Below are positions 4,727-5,259 of a DNA stretch of 5,259 nucleotides, in pieces. The translations under genes were made by a program, and so were the position numbers. Origin of the DNA: Dehalococcoidia bacterium. Lineage in GTDB: Bacteria > Chloroflexota > Dehalococcoidia > Dehalococcoidales > RBG-16-60-22. Under the pieces are notes generated by a model that ran no database searches, was not told the DNA's origin, and worked only from the letters and a program-made list of their open reading frames with translations. Each line of letters starts with the position of its first letter. Position 1 is the first letter of the stretch. The stretch lies in the NCBI GenBank assembly GCA_030615035.1, contig JAUXAC010000044.1, positions 1-5,259 on the forward strand, written 5' to 3'.

Positions 4727-5254
4727 TTAGGTGGGGTTGTCAATAGCACCTTCATCTTTTCCTGCGTGGCAGAACGGGCACTCCTCAATCGACGAGGCTT
4801 TATCCTCGGGTACCGGCCACGATTTTCCACATTGGTCGCAGGTAGCCTGCACCATCTTCTCTTTTGCCTCGTAATCTGTGGACTTGGCTAATGCCTTCTC
4901 CGGATGCTTGATCTGGTCAATGAGGTGCAACCGCAGCTTTGCTATGTATTCGGCTCTAGGCATGCCCATATCCTGGATAGTAGCCGCCAGGTCAGGACGG
5001 GCTTCGGCAATAAACTCCATGAGCCTGACTAGCGATATCTTCTCAAAGTGTTCGGCATTGTCGCTCACCGCGCTAAGGTCCAGTTTCTCCAGTGAAGGGA
5101 AGCGCCCTTCGTTTACCATAGCTGTGATATCTTTTGGCTCTAGCCTCCTGAGATATTTGCGGAGTGCTTCAACTATCTGCTCGTGCATTGTTTCAATGAA
5201 AAACTCGAAGGCAAAGCGGCTGCCGAATTTGCTAAGGCTCTTTTTAATTGCCAC
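4727..5254 (-). CDS. Helical protein with C-terminal zinc ribbon (5' end at window edge)
   Basis: 175 residues are read from a GTG at 5254. Only five bases precede it and the frame is open to the edge, so the true start may lie outside the window. Residues 1-135 appear almost entirely helical (MHEQIVEALRKYLRRLEPKD, LVRLMEFIAEARPDLAATIQ, AKLRLHLIDQIKHPEKALAK). Residues 139-162 form a classic short zinc ribbon, CDQC (139, 142) and CPFC (159, 162), separated by WPVPEDKASSIEE. The protein ends in an acidic tail (GKDEGAIDNPT). There is no signal or membrane segment. The layout resembles small DNA- or protein-binding factors, but I do not recognise a family. The stop lies 19 bases before the ATG at 4707 of the membrane-protein gene, so the two are probably cotranscribed. 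It is preferred over the overlapping frame that reaches 4830. Confidence 0.8.
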   Translation of the reverse strand: MAIKKSLSKFGSRFAFEFFIETMHEQIVEALRKYLRRLEPKDITAMVNEGRFPSLEKLDLSAVSDNAEHFEKISLVRLMEFIAEARPDLAATIQDMGMPRAEYIAKLRLHLIDQIKHPEKALAKSTDYEAKEKMVQATCDQCGKSWPVPEDKASSIEECPFCHAGKDEGAIDNPT

Positions 5255-5259
5255 TATTT

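Noticed and set aside
4708..4830. Extension of the membrane-protein gene to a GTG at 4830
   Set aside because: It overlaps the zinc-ribbon end of the upstream gene, gives an Arg-rich non-protein-like sequence and has no ribosome binding site.

Overview
The window looks like part of a bacterial mobile element or virus, or an integrated remnant of one. It has densely packed small genes with short overlaps, a homing-endonuclease-like gene, several unrecognised membrane and zinc-ribbon proteins, and no core metabolic gene. Promoters fit the bacterial sigma-70 pattern (TTGACA-N17-TATGAT, TTGGCA-N17-TATACT) and most starts have AGGAGG-type ribosome binding sites, so the host is a bacterium. The style of the beta-sandwich proteins reminds me of uncultured Chloroflexota (Dehalococcoidia-like) contigs, but that is recollection and the sequence alone does not prove it.

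Left block (1-3459, all leftward). A promoter near 3513-3541 appears to drive, in order: a NUMOD3/Vsr-like homing endonuclease (AT-rich, probably acquired), a 73-residue membrane-anchored peptide, a transglutaminase-like cysteine protease-fold protein, and a J-domain protein. All four overlap by 7 to 20 bases, which suggests translational coupling. A second, near-consensus promoter begins on the stop codon of the J-domain gene. It drives two further genes: a tail-anchored beta-sandwich protein, and a protein with four tandem C2H2 zinc fingers joined to a beta-sandwich domain that runs off the left edge.

Centre (3460-3588). A short divergent control region carries the leftward promoter, a TATAAT box for the rightward genes, and the ribosome binding sites of both sides. 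Two rightward genes follow (3589-4130): a zinc-ribbon-like protein and a small helical protein, joined by an ATGA stop/start overlap.

Right block (4150-5254, leftward). This converges on the rightward pair with only 19 bases between stops. It holds a membrane protein with two plausible in-frame starts and, upstream, a helical protein with a C-terminal zinc ribbon whose start lies at the window edge.

Taken together, surface-type beta-sandwich domains, membrane anchors, a transglutaminase-fold enzyme and a J-protein suggest an envelope or virion-assembly module. That is inference: no capsid, terminase, portal or replication gene is visible. No rRNA, tRNA, CRISPR array, insertion sequence or convincing terminator was seen.
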